A stretch of 64,000 nucleotides of DNA from Allorhodopirellula heiligendammensis (GTDB taxonomy: Bacteria > Planctomycetota > Planctomycetia > Pirellulales > Pirellulaceae), in NCBI RefSeq assembly GCF_007860105.1, contig NZ_SJPU01000001.1:880090-944089 (forward strand), written 5' to 3'. The number at the start of each line of letters is the position of its first letter. Positions within the stretch are counted from its first letter, which is position 1. The notes under the pieces were generated by a model. It was not told the origin of the DNA. It did no database searches and saw nothing but the letters and a program-made list of their open reading frames with translations. Made by a program: the position numbers and the translations under genes. Shown here one piece after another: positions 16,744 to 24,622 of the stretch.

Positions 16744-17010
16744 GAACCAGGAATTGCATTTCAAAATCCGGATTTTAAACGCAGTTCTGAAAGCCTGGTA
16801 GCCATCATCGAGTCCGTTCGTCACGCACTTCGACTGAGCTTCCTGCTTCTCAATTGAACAATGCAATGAGTCTTGTTCCCGGAGAAGCGATGCCTGGGCG
16901 GTTCATGCAGACACACTGCCAGGATGCCCGCAATGAACCCACCGAGCCCCGCTGAGCGGTTCAGGGCCTTCTTGAGCGATTCTCGCTATCGAGCACCAGT
17001 GACCTTGCGG
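16744..17010. repeat. Dispersed repeat family A copy, core at 16762
   Basis: TCAAAATCCGGATTTTAAAC is followed by TTCTGAAAGCCTGGTAGCC and CATCATCGAG, parallel to 6431-6480 and 12183-12240. Non-coding. Confidence 0.55.
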
Positions 17011-17106
17011 GAGCGTCAGGACTGGCAGGCAGTTTTCGTGCGTACCACGTGAGTGAATCGTTCATGTTGACGATGTGATCGTTTTCGATGATCGCGTGAG
17101 TGATGC

Positions 17107-17337
17107 GTGGAGTTTTGGTTGGTTCAGCAAGGAACGATATCCAAACTCCTGTTTGCAGTCGTCGACAGAACATGTGGCTCGAGAAGCCAAAGAAGGATCA
17201 GCATCGCACTGTGCAAAGAGCAGTGTGAGGAGGTTGCTGCATCGCTTCTGTCCAGAGTTGATCCCCTGGTGAGTGCTCGTCTTGGCTTTCAGTTCGTGAG
17301 GGTCATTGAGGCTCAGAATCCGATTGAATTTCTCTAG
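17107..17337 (+). CDS. Doubtful small ORF
   Basis: A 76-residue GTG-start frame with partial protein character (LCKEQCEEVAASLLSRVDPLVSARLGFQFVRV). The overlapping frame from 17075 looks equally plausible in its first half (DDRVSDAWSFGWFSKERYP), which suggests a frameshifted relic rather than a working gene. No domain is recognised. Confidence 0.25.
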   Translation: MEFWLVQQGTISKLLFAVVDRTCGSRSQRRISIALCKEQCEEVAASLLSRVDPLVSARLGFQFVRVIEAQNPIEFL

Positions 17338-17510
17338 CGACGTGGCAGTAGTTCAGTGCCGATGTGACTCACTCGATCGGCTTTCGTTTTGAGAGAGTAT
17401 TTTTTGCAATCTTGTTGACCACGTAATGCGCCACGGTATATTGAGCACCTACGTTTAATTAGTGCCGCGAAGGCATTGAGGTCACGAGAATTATAACTAA
17501 AGGCTGAACG

Positions 17511-17720
17511 ATGAAAACGAACAAAAGCAGCGACGTGAAGAAACCCAATCGATTGATGAAAGTCTTATTCACACCGGACGAACAGACATTCGTGAAACTC
17601 GTGGCGAGCATGAATAGAATACCGGCAAACCAGTACATGCGAGCAACCGTTATCGCCCAAGCAAAATTGGATATCCAGGCGATGGAAGGCAAGATCAGCA
17701 AGTTGGTCGACTCCATTTAA
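17511..17720 (+). CDS. Small ribbon-helix-helix-like protein
   Basis: A basic 69-residue protein. After a Lys-rich start it reads KVLFTPDEQTFVKLVASMNRIPANQYMRATVIAQAK, i.e. one strand followed by two helices. This is the pattern of ribbon-helix-helix proteins (CopG/MobC-like) that bind DNA in plasmid copy control, mobilisation or toxin-antitoxin systems. The stop lies inside a palindromic repeat copy (17718-17733). It may mark the start of the mobile-element debris that includes the reverse transcriptase. Confidence 0.55.
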   Translation: MKTNKSSDVKKPNRLMKVLFTPDEQTFVKLVASMNRIPANQYMRATVIAQAKLDIQAMEGKISKLVDSI

Positions 17721-17955
17721 AATCCGGCTTTTAGAACTGGAGTGAAAGTTAAAGCAGGAGTGAAACAGATTTTACATTTTGACTGAAGCATGCATCTGAT
17801 TCGAAACACTTCTCCATGAATTGTTCAAGTGCTGATCCAGAGATGGACCGGCCAAGGTTAGCGAGAGCAACCGGAGAACAGTTACTTCTTTCCACTGACA
17901 CAGAAACGAAAAAGCGATTTGGAAACAGAGACAGGGAAACGAAGGAGAGAGGACA
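17721..17955. other. Intergenic, repeat fragment then nothing recognised
   Basis: Begins with the palindrome fragment AAAATCCGGCTTTTAG. The remainder is A-rich and shows no gene. Confidence 0.4.
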
Positions 17956-18165
17956 ATGAAGCAATGCATAACCAACAACGAGAAACAAAGAGGAGGTGGT
18001 AAACGTTCCCGTAACAGCGAGGGAATCCAGAACAAATTTGAAGACGTACCTTTTACGTCGCTGTTAGATTTTCAATCGGCCCTTAGAACGCTGAAGAGAG
18101 CACAGTTGATCTTTCCTTTTACTAGGGGATCAATAGAGATCTCGGAATTCGTCTTGGTCGGTTGA
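17956..18165 (+). CDS. Small basic protein upstream of the reverse transcriptase
   Basis: A 69-residue frame preceded by a strong purine-rich ribosome-binding site (AAGGAGAGAGGACA just before ATG). The protein is basic (KQRGGGKRSRNSEG) with a helix LLDFQSALRTLKRAQLIF. No family is recognised. The good translation signal and the position 184 bases before the reverse-transcriptase gene suggest it belongs to that unit. Confidence 0.5.
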   Translation: MKQCITNNEKQRGGGKRSRNSEGIQNKFEDVPFTSLLDFQSALRTLKRAQLIFPFTRGSIEISEFVLVG

Positions 18166-18191
18166 AGGGAGGAAGCATCAGAGGCTTTTCG

Positions 18192-18253
18192 GGCCTTGGC
18201 TCCGCCGTAAGACCCATTGCAAAATTTTATGGCCTTACCTCCGCCGTAAGGCC
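18192..18253 (+). repeat. Two tandem hairpins upstream of the reverse transcriptase
   Basis: GGCCTTGGCTCCGCCGTAAG.. (18192-18214) and GGCCTTACCTCCGCCGTAAG.. (18231-18253) are tandem copies spaced 39 bases start to start. The second is a perfect 8-bp stem GGCCTTAC/GTAAGGCC with loop CTCCGCC; the first has two mismatches. They may be part of a structured RNA recognised by the reverse transcriptase, or a regulatory or terminator structure. Confidence 0.6.
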
Positions 18254-18348
18254 AATCGCAGATTTCTTGCCCACGCCTTGAACGCAGTGATTTTCTGTCC
18301 GCGTTCAGTCCGGGTACCACAAATCGTTTTCAACACTGCAGCATACGC

Positions 18349-19779
18349 ATGCCAAAGCAAACGATAGGACCTCCATTCAACCCGCTCGCTCTCGCCAAAG
18401 AGACACAGGTAGCGGTCGAGCTATTACTGCTGGAGGATCAGACAAAATCCCAGGCTCAGACTTCGGAGCCTGCTGCAGAGTTCGAGGCGAAGCGACAGTA
18501 CTCGCGTTTGCAAAGCTGCTATCTCAGCAATCGTGTCCGAGGACTTTATGGGCCACTCGAGGCTTATAGGCTGGCCGTCAAGGAATGGGCTTTGGTTTCC
18601 GCTGACAAAAAACATGAGCACTGTCAGACGTTGCTTGCGGCGGTCGCCAATCCGATGATGCTCAATATCTCGCTGGAAAAGCTGATGCCCAAGCTGATCC
18701 GTCGTGATGCAGATTTGGAACTGTTTCTTCACGATTCTTCCGCGAAGTGGAACTGGCTTCGTGGACTTCAGCGTGACCTGACTGAGAACCGTTTTCGCCG
18801 AGGCAAGTACGAAAAGTACAAGATCGCCAAGCCGGGCAATTCTGGATTCCGCACGATCGAAGTGCCCAACTCCGAAGCCCGCATTGTCGCCCGCACCTTG
18901 GCGAGTGTCTTGCAGCCGCTAGTTGATCCATTGTTTTACCCACTGAGCGTCGGTTTCCGCCCAGGTCGCTCCGTTTTGCACGGCATCGCTGCTGCCGAGC
19001 AACTGTTGCAAAGAGGTTTAACCCACTGGGTGGCATGTGACATTCGCGATGCTTTTGGCCAGGTGCCCAAGCAACCGCTGCTGGACGTACTCACCTCTCG
19101 CCTGCACGGTTCATCAGTGATGTGCTTAGTGCGAGAAATCCTGGACACTCATCGTAAACGAGGGATCCCCCAAGGGATCGCGATTAGCCCGCTGGCAATG
19201 AACGTGTACCTCGATCATTTCCTGGATCGTTGGTGGACTGAACGTTTCCCTCACACCTGCCTGGTCCGATACGCTGACGACATCATGATCGCGTGCCCCA
19301 GCCGTCAGTTGGCCATCGCTGCCTTCGAGGCATTGGAAACACGAGGCACAGCAATCGGGATGCCCATAAAGGAGACGCAGACGGATGCCGTCTTGGATCT
19401 GACGAAAGGCGACGTGGTGGATTGGCTGGGATTTCGGATTCGGCTGTGCGGCGACGATATGAAGGTGACGCTTGGCACCAAGAGCTGGGAAAATCTGGAA
19501 TTCAAACTCAAAGAAGTGCAGTCTCGTAAATGCAGGGGCGAAACCTATTCGCGCGAAGATATCGCCTCGATTGGATTTGGACGCATGCTGGAAAAGGCAA
19601 TTGCCTTCGGCGAGCAGCAAGTGCCAGCAGCCGCAGTTAAGATCCGCGATCTTGCCAATGAATTGAATCTCGACATGTCAGCGTTTACCAACGAGCGAGC
19701 TCAGTCAGCATGGTCGGTCGGTCAGCAAAAGTGGCAGGAGGCACGTGAGAAAGTCACTGACTGGCTGCCATTGAATTGA
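18349..19779 (+). CDS. Stand-alone reverse transcriptase (group II intron-like)
   Basis: RNA-directed DNA polymerase of 476 residues. Palm motifs are intact: VACDIRDAFG with D231, RGIPQGIAISPLAMN with PQG at 274-276, and YADD at 308-311. The PNSEARIVARTLASVLQPL..GFRPGRS block is typical of group II-like enzymes. After LGFRI there is a thumb-like region of about 115 residues but no HNH endonuclease. No intron 5' GTGYG or domain V hairpin is visible around it, so it may be a domesticated or defence-type (UG, retron-like) enzyme. The first 140 residues have no recognised domain. Confidence 0.85.
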   Translation: MPKQTIGPPFNPLALAKETQVAVELLLLEDQTKSQAQTSEPAAEFEAKRQYSRLQSCYLSNRVRGLYGPLEAYRLAVKEWALVSADKKHEHCQTLLAAVANPMMLNISLEKLMPKLIRRDADLELFLHDSSAKWNWLRGLQRDLTENRFRRGKYEKYKIAKPGNSGFRTIEVPNSEARIVARTLASVLQPLVDPLFYPLSVGFRPGRSVLHGIAAAEQLLQRGLTHWVACDIRDAFGQVPKQPLLDVLTSRLHGSSVMCLVREILDTHRKRGIPQGIAISPLAMNVYLDHFLDRWWTERFPHTCLVRYADDIMIACPSRQLAIAAFEALETRGTAIGMPIKETQTDAVLDLTKGDVVDWLGFRIRLCGDDMKVTLGTKSWENLEFKLKEVQSRKCRGETYSREDIASIGFGRMLEKAIAFGEQQVPAAAVKIRDLANELNLDMSAFTNERAQSAWSVGQQKWQEAREKVTDWLPLN

Positions 19780-20284
19780 TCAATCTATCGGACGTGCTCA
19801 AGCGAGAGACGGCGTGCTTTGTGATCCACCCGGTGGCCTACCGCGTACGACTTTCCGAGCGAGACGGACCGTCAGGCCCAGGCTTTGACTTCAGTCACGA
19901 AGCGGCGATCGGCATCGTTGCGATAGAAACCGTGAACGCCTTTGAATTTCACGTTTCCTATAGTAGTACCCGACACACCCTGCACACCCGACACGCCCGT
20001 CACACGCCCACGCTCTGCCTCAAACCAAAATCCCGCCAACTGCGAATGATCGCAGCCAGCGGGCCGACAGATGTGGCCTGGGCCATCATTCAGGTGATGA
20101 TGGCACCGACACGCGATCGGCTTGTGACGAGGCATCACAGCGGTGAATATCAGCGGCAACTACACCACCCAAGCCAGAGACGACATCGCGACTTTGGATT
20201 GGTTGATGGACGCCACCGCCGTCGAAGCGGCATCGCTGATCGCTTTTGCACCCCCAACGACGTTGACTATCCCTTCAGGCCCCG
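19780..20284. other. Degenerate stretch between convergent units
   Basis: Open frames exist on both strands. The minus-strand frame 19872-20159 contains GFWFEAERGRVTGVSGVQGVSG and could be the decayed tail of a replication or primase-type gene, but I cannot identify it. No confident gene. Confidence 0.35.
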
Positions 20285-20536
20285 TCAGGCCGGGCTCCTG
20301 GCCGCGGGAAGCCGAACGGAGCAAAGAGGCCCGGCCACGAGAAGTCCCCTGGCGGCCTCAGGGAGGCGATGGATCGGCCATTGTCGAGGAATGCACTTTC
20401 GGCCCATCAGGCCTGACGCCTCCATGTTCGCCCAGGCCTCCTGATTCAGTGTCCAATCAAAAAGGGCACTCAGCGTCCAGAACAGTTGCTCCGGGCTTGT
20501 CGAGTCCTTCGGAAACGGGGGTGAGTCAATCTCCAT
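20285..20536 (-). CDS. Small hypothetical protein downstream of the cysteine-cluster protein
   Basis: An 83-residue frame, MEIDSPPFPKDSTSPEQLFWTL and so on, with AAGGAT seven bases before the ATG. The gene starts 10 bases after the end of the 20547-21356 gene, so the two are likely translated from one message. The N-terminal half looks like a real protein with a helix around EQLFWTLSALFDWTL; the C-terminal third is low-quality and may be read-through. Confidence 0.5.
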   Translation of the reverse strand: MEIDSPPFPKDSTSPEQLFWTLSALFDWTLNQEAWANMEASGLMGRKCIPRQWPIHRLPEAARGLLVAGPLCSVRLPAARSPA

Positions 20537-20546
20537 GGAGATATCC

Positions 20547-21356
20547 TTAGGGTTTGTATCGGCTGATCCGCAGTAGTTGCTTCCGCGGGTACATGTCGAG
20601 TAAGTCAATGAAGTGAGGGAAGTTGTCAGGCTCGTACAGATCCATCCAAGGGATCCGCGATGAGGCCTTAAGTGCCATCAAGATGCCAGCATGGGTACAC
20701 GAAGGTGCCTCCTTAACGTGCAACGGCGGTCCGTCGTTCTTATGGTTCACCTTGTCGATGACGCCGGTAGTGGTTTTCGGGACCACCTGAATCCCAACGT
20801 GGGATAGGTAGAACGACTGAGTATGAGGGTTGAAGGTCGGTATCATCAGCTGAGCGGTCGCCAAGGCTTTACACCGTTGGTGTGGTCCACGGGTCGAAGG
20901 GAGGAACGGGAGTTCGTCAGTCAACGGAAGGCTACGCTTCCAGATCACCATCTTGCTCACCTTCCGGACTCTAAGTGAAGGCTCGGTCAGTACTCTGAAC
21001 ACATCAAACATCCGACGAGAGAAGCACCAAGGGCACACCCGAGAGTTCCCGCACAGCTTGGTGTACGGGGTGACGTCGAACCCGCTAGGCGGGCAGTTCA
21101 TGTCGTACGTGTACTTCTTCGCCAGTTTGTAGTTGTACGTTATGGCCTTGAGGTAGTGACCGCGAATCGCGAACTGCAATGCCAGCGTCGCCCCGAGATG
21201 CTTGTGAATCCAGCGTAACTCAGGGTTGGCTATCATCGCGTCAGTAACGCAAGATCGTGTGACCTGAGCGAGAGCCGGGTACGAGGATTTAGCGAACGCG
21301 TGTCTGACGACCCCTTTCAAGGGAGTAGGGTCGACAAGGCGAGGGGACTCAACCAT
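20547..21356 (-). CDS. Cysteine-cluster protein, possible replication or mobilisation protein
   Basis: A 269-residue basic protein with GAAGG before the ATG. The central segment CGNSRVCPWCFSRRMFDVFR holds three cysteines within 11 residues, plus an earlier NCPPSGFD, resembling zinc knuckles of plasmid replication initiators. The N-terminal half is aromatic and basic (HYLKAITYNYKLAKKYTYD). I do not recognise the family. Its promoter must lie in or beside the 82-bp inverted repeat that begins 30 bases upstream, which invites comparison with replicon control regions, but no catalytic motif (HUH, Tyr) is seen. Confidence 0.55.
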   Translation of the reverse strand: MVESPRLVDPTPLKGVVRHAFAKSSYPALAQVTRSCVTDAMIANPELRWIHKHLGATLALQFAIRGHYLKAITYNYKLAKKYTYDMNCPPSGFDVTPYTKLCGNSRVCPWCFSRRMFDVFRVLTEPSLRVRKVSKMVIWKRSLPLTDELPFLPSTRGPHQRCKALATAQLMIPTFNPHTQSFYLSHVGIQVVPKTTTGVIDKVNHKNDGPPLHVKEAPSCTHAGILMALKASSRIPWMDLYEPDNFPHFIDLLDMYPRKQLLRISRYKP

Positions 21357-21385
21357 AGGAACCTTCAGGGTTAGAGGGATAGTTT

Positions 21386-21742
21386 TGTAGAATTAGCGTA
21401 GTATGTCATTTATAATGACATAGTGGGGCACGTTAAGATGCCCATACGATTGTGTTGGTATTGATAGACGTCGTCAAACAGAGTTCAAGATTGGGTGTTT
21501 CAAAAGCCGGAATTTAAACGGCTTTCAGTACTCCAAGTTTGACCGCCTGAAAGTTAGGTTAAATGGCACGCCTCTAAAAAACGTGTCATCTAACCTAACT
21601 TTCAGGCCAGACGACACGGGTTAAAAGCCGGAATTGAAAGAGGTATCTGAAAGCGACTCACTATCAATACCAACACAATCGTATGGGCATCTTAACGTGC
21701 CCCACTATGTCATTGTAAATGACATACTACGCTAATTCTACA
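21386..21742. repeat. Nested inverted repeat of 357 bp
   Basis: Outer arms 21386-21467 and 21661-21742 are 82 bp each and complementary at 81 positions. Inner arms 21546-21570 and 21582-21606 are 25 bp with two mismatches and an 11-base loop. Between outer and inner arms, both sides carry a palindromic repeat fragment in the same orientation (21501-21518, 21622-21638). The outer arm itself contains a small hairpin (ATGTCATTTATAATGACAT). No open frame inside. It could be an origin, a transposon-derived palindrome or a long structured RNA. Confidence 0.9.
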
Positions 21743-21749
21743 TAACCCG

Positions 21750-21782
21750 GCGGCAGGACCCGTGAAAGTCAGGTCCTGCCGC
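21750..21782. terminator. Perfect hairpin, possible terminator
   Basis: CGGCAGGACC / GGTCCTGCCG, 10-bp perfect stem extended by a G-C pair, loop of 11 bases. It lies 14 bases beyond the stop codon of the minus-strand gene ending at 21796. There is no T-run, so factor-independent termination is uncertain. Confidence 0.55.
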
Positions 21783-21795
21783 TCAGCGGTTAGTC

Positions 21796-22182
21796 TTAGC
21801 GTTTCACGATGATGCGAAAGCCGTCCTGATCGTAGTCACCTGGGGCTTGGTGGGCGTACTGAACGCCGTGAGTGGAGAAGTGCTCTCCTGACTCCACCTC
21901 GACAACGTCACCGAGTGCGGCGGCCGTGGTCTCGGCGAGTCCACCCCAGCAGCTCTTCGTGATTATTGCGATGTCATCGATGCCGACCTCGTCAGTGTGA
22001 CTCCAGGCCAGACATTGGTTCGGACTGACGAGGCATCCAGGGGCCTCCAGTGCGACGGGATTCGCGTGTTCGCTGGACGACGGATGATGATGACGACCAC
22101 GCCATAATCCGTGACGACGTGCTGTCGAGATGCAGTCGCTCGACGATTGCCGTAGTTGATCAGCGAGTTGTTGCTGATGCAT
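21796..22182 (-). CDS. Hypothetical protein
   Basis: A 128-residue protein of unknown function. The ATG at 22182 has GAAGGTAG eight bases upstream. The N-terminus is His/Gln-rich (MHQQQLADQL, RGRHHHPSSSEH); the C-terminal half is acidic and ends FRIIVKR. No domain is recognised. A copy of the 25-bp motif lies on the same strand 109-135 bases upstream and a strong hairpin follows, so it looks like a complete single-gene transcription unit. Confidence 0.6.
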   Translation of the reverse strand: MHQQQLADQLRQSSSDCISTARRHGLWRGRHHHPSSSEHANPVALEAPGCLVSPNQCLAWSHTDEVGIDDIAIITKSCWGGLAETTAAALGDVVEVESGEHFSTHGVQYAHQAPGDYDQDGFRIIVKR

Positions 22183-22290
22183 TAAAACTACCTTCGTTTA
22201 ATGAGGGTTTGAAACGTCCATCAGGTTTGGACGGCGTAGCGTGACACGCTTGATTTCCGCGTCTGGCCAGTCGTCTTCGCCTGCGACACC

Positions 22291-22317
22291 CAATACCTAT
22301 CGCAGGGGCGTAACACG
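22291..22317 (-). promoter_or_regulatory. Recurrent motif copy D
   Basis: On the minus strand this reads CGTGTTACG, six bases, CGATAGGTATTG. The same spacing and sequence occur at 24548, 27181 and 46484. It precedes the gene starting at 22182. Confidence 0.55.
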
Positions 22318-22624
22318 AAGTGCCAGAATTTTCCAAGGGTGCCGTGCTGGCAGAGCTAGAGAGGCGGGTTAAAAGGCCTGCAATGGCTTCATCTAGCCTA
22401 TTTCCTTTGATTCTGATCGCCGACTTCGGATTGCCTGGTTAGTAGCAGTGCCGAAGCCCCTGAGACGCAGTTGAGAGCTTCAGGGCCGTGATTGGCTCCA
22501 ACTGGCGGAATCTGCTGCCTCGGGGCAGTCTCAGTACTCACAGAAGCTCCAGCGGCCTCAGACGGGATAAGGACACCCTTAGCGATGGGAGCCAACTAAG
22601 CTGACGCCAACTTCGCAATTGATA
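22318..22624. other. Intergenic, nothing recognised
   Basis: No coherent open frame, hairpin or repeat copy seen in about 300 bases. Confidence 0.4.
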
Positions 22625-22975
22625 ATGACGAAATGCAAGCTTTGTCCGGATTCGCCGCTGCTGCATTCGCGGTGAACGAGGCAGCAACGGCTACAGCAAC
22701 TGGAAATCGAAAAGGAAGCCGAGTCGAGCGAACTACATGAGTTGGTCGAGGAGCACGCGGGCGAAGAGGGCTTGATGGCTGAAGTGACGGGCGACAACGG
22801 CAAGTTCAGCAAAGGGAATGTCGACAGGCGAGCCAAAGCACTCATTAAGGCAATCCGTGCTGAAGATCTCCGGGACCGGCCGGTGTGTCCGGGCTCCTCA
22901 GAGCAAACGAAAACTCAGGTATCTTTACCGCCTGCTTGCCGGACGGTTTCCCGAATGCACGCCGCGTCGGATTGA
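22625..22975 (+). pseudogene. Small gene broken by an in-frame TGA
   Basis: The ATG at 22625 opens MTKCKLCPDSPLLHSR, then TGA at 22673-22675. The same frame continues RLQQLEIEKEAESSELHELVEEHAGEEGLMAEVTGDN and on to 22975. The N-terminal CKLC suggests a zinc site and the middle a Glu-rich helix. The continuity of protein-like sequence on both sides of the stop indicates a recent nonsense mutation (or recoding). Function unknown; perhaps a mobile-element accessory gene. Confidence 0.55.
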
Positions 22976-23364
22976 GGCAAGACTGGTCCCCACGATTGCC
23001 TTCGATCCGGGTTTAAAAGCCAGGTTTTGAAGTGCCGTCTCAGATTAAAATCCGCCGACAGGCAGCCGAGCAGTCAAAGCGTCACTGAGCCCAATCCGGC
23101 TGCGTGACGTCGGTGGGCGCCGAACACTTTACCTCGAAGCACCCTGCTTCCGGACGCGAGGCGTAGTCGATGTATGCGACGGGATATTTGCAGACGAGGC
23201 CGAAGTGATGGCTGACGGGCATGCGGCGGCAATACAAGGACTCCCTGGGATTCGGGCCTCAGGTACTGGAGGGCCGGCCCTTCCTTGCTGTGTTCCTCCG
23301 CAGACTCTGTTACCCTTTGGGGGGCAGAAACCACGACGGTCTCACTCCACTGACGGGGGAAGAG

Positions 23365-23571
23365 ATGAGCGAGAAACTGAGCGATTACTTGATGACGGCA
23401 GAGGCGGCGGAATTCCTGGGCGTCTCGTAGAACACGCTACGGGCCTGGGTCAAGCAGGGAAAGATTGCAGTGCAGGTCAATCCAGTGAACAACTACCGGT
23501 TGTTTCGTCGCAGGGACCTGCAGACATTCCTCGACTCAGTGGCCAAACCGGTGACGCGAAAAGCGAAGTGA
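23365..23571 (+). pseudogene. Excisionase-family helix-turn-helix gene with in-frame TAG
   Basis: The 68-codon frame reads LMTAEAAEFLGVS, TAG (23428-23430), NTLRAWVKQGKIAVQVNPVNNYRLFRR and so on. This is the classic winged helix-turn-helix of excisionase/MerR-like small DNA binders (AAEFLGVS-Q-NTLRAW), in which the stop replaces the usual Gln at the helix turn (CAG to TAG). The rest is intact and in frame, so the loss is a single base change. It sits next to another gene with a nonsense codon. Confidence 0.7.
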
Positions 23572-23759
23572 TGGCAATTGTGCCGCAGGCCGTGGCACAA
23601 TTGCCCGCCCAGCCGGATCAGCCGTCTTCCTCGTTCTTGCTTGGCATTCCTTGGTATCACAATGTCGTTTTGATTGAGAAAATCATCGACGCGATGGATG
23701 TGCAGGTCGACCTGAGCGGCAATGCATTGAACTCAGCGGAAGTCCACGAAAGCCTGTAA
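23571..23759 (+). CDS. Fragment of a DUF1016 (YhcG-type nuclease) N-terminus
   Basis: A 62-residue frame whose ATG overlaps the preceding stop (TGATG). The segment LLGIPWYHNVVLIEKI matches the N-terminal helix motif of DUF1016 proteins (PWGHN.xLLEK), which are PDDEXK-type nucleases associated with mobile elements. After IEKI the sequence changes to IDAMDVQVDLSGNALNSAEV and ends, so the nuclease is lost and replaced by unrelated DNA. Probably a non-functional chimera. Confidence 0.5.
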   Translation: MAIVPQAVAQLPAQPDQPSSSFLLGIPWYHNVVLIEKIIDAMDVQVDLSGNALNSAEVHESL

Positions 23760-23824
23760 GGTCTGATGCTGAATCAACTGGGGCTGTACGAGAAACTCAA
23801 ATCCCGAGCGACAGGAGCGTGAGC

Positions 23825-24535
23825 ATGACGAGAAGCGAGAGACCAGGGAAAGATGAACTTAGTGGGGTTCCGATGCGACTTGATGACCATTCCACGCCGT
23901 CATCGCACTCTCAATCTCAGTCCAGATTGGCAACTCGATCCAGCATGATCGTTGACTTGAAGGGGCTTTCGCCAGAGCGGTGGAATGAGTTTGTTGCGGT
24001 CTACTCGAAATGGCTGAGGTATTACATTCGGCACGAGGGGGTGCCACGCGAGGCAGTCGACGATGTGCTACAGGACGTTTTGAACTCACTTTACGGGAGT
24101 ATCGGTAAATTCGAACGAGATCCCAAGCTGGGCAAGTTTCGGGGCTGGATGCGGAACATCATCCGTTGGAAGGCTGCCGATTACCGCCGAAAACGGCCCG
24201 AGGGCAAACTCGAGTTTGACCCTGCTTACTTTGACGCGGTGGAGGATCCCTTGGTCGAATCCATGCTGGACCATTCCGCTGGCGAAGAGGGCCAAAGCAA
24301 CGACGAGGATTTGAAGATACTCAGAGAGGCGGTCAGTGCCGCGATGAACATCGTTCGGAGCAAGGTCAAACCCAAGACCTGGGAGATGTTTGAGCGACGA
24401 GAGTTGAATGATGAGGATCCTGCCGACATTGCATCGGATCTGGGCGTGACGCTGGAAAACATCCGCATGAGCGTGAGTCGAGTCAAAGCGAAACTGCGAG
24501 AAATCCTCAGGGATGATTTTGCCCCGAAGTCATAG
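23825..24535 (+). CDS. ECF-type RNA polymerase sigma factor
   Basis: A 236-residue sigma-70 family protein. After a polar N-terminus of about 35 residues come region 2 (WNEFVAVYSKWLRYYIRHEGV, AVDDVLQDVLNSLYGSIGKF, GKFRGWMRNIIRWKAADYRRK) and region 4 (MFERRELNDEDPADIASDLGVTLENIRMSVSRVKAKLRE). AGGAG lies 7 bases before the ATG at 23825, better placed than for the GTG at 23819. The pairing with a downstream kinase carrying an N-terminal zinc-binding domain is typical of planctomycete ECF groups, where the kinase partner may control the sigma factor. Confidence 0.9.
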   Translation: MTRSERPGKDELSGVPMRLDDHSTPSSHSQSQSRLATRSSMIVDLKGLSPERWNEFVAVYSKWLRYYIRHEGVPREAVDDVLQDVLNSLYGSIGKFERDPKLGKFRGWMRNIIRWKAADYRRKRPEGKLEFDPAYFDAVEDPLVESMLDHSAGEEGQSNDEDLKILREAVSAAMNIVRSKVKPKTWEMFERRELNDEDPADIASDLGVTLENIRMSVSRVKAKLREILRDDFAPKS

Positions 24536-24547
24536 TTTGCTCAATTT

Positions 24548-24573
24548 CGTGTTACGGTCACGCGATAGGCATG
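24548..24573 (+). promoter_or_regulatory. Recurrent motif copy A, upstream of the kinase gene
   Basis: CGTGTTACG, six bases, CGATAGGCATG, about 50 bases before the kinase start codon in the intergenic region after the sigma-factor gene. Conserved position and spacing suggest a promoter or leader element. Confidence 0.55.
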
Positions 24574-24622
24574 TGCTAGGGCATTTCCTCGAAGACTGAA
24601 AACTCAAACACGTTGTCTGCAA

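Noticed and set aside
18192-18253. CRISPR-like repeats upstream of the RT
   Set aside because: Only two units of 23 bases with a 16-base gap and internal dyad; no third unit, no spacers of constant size and no cas genes.
18349-19779. Group II intron around the reverse transcriptase
   Set aside because: No 5' GTGYG, no domain V hairpin and no maturase/HNH domain were seen, so an intron is not supported by sequence alone.
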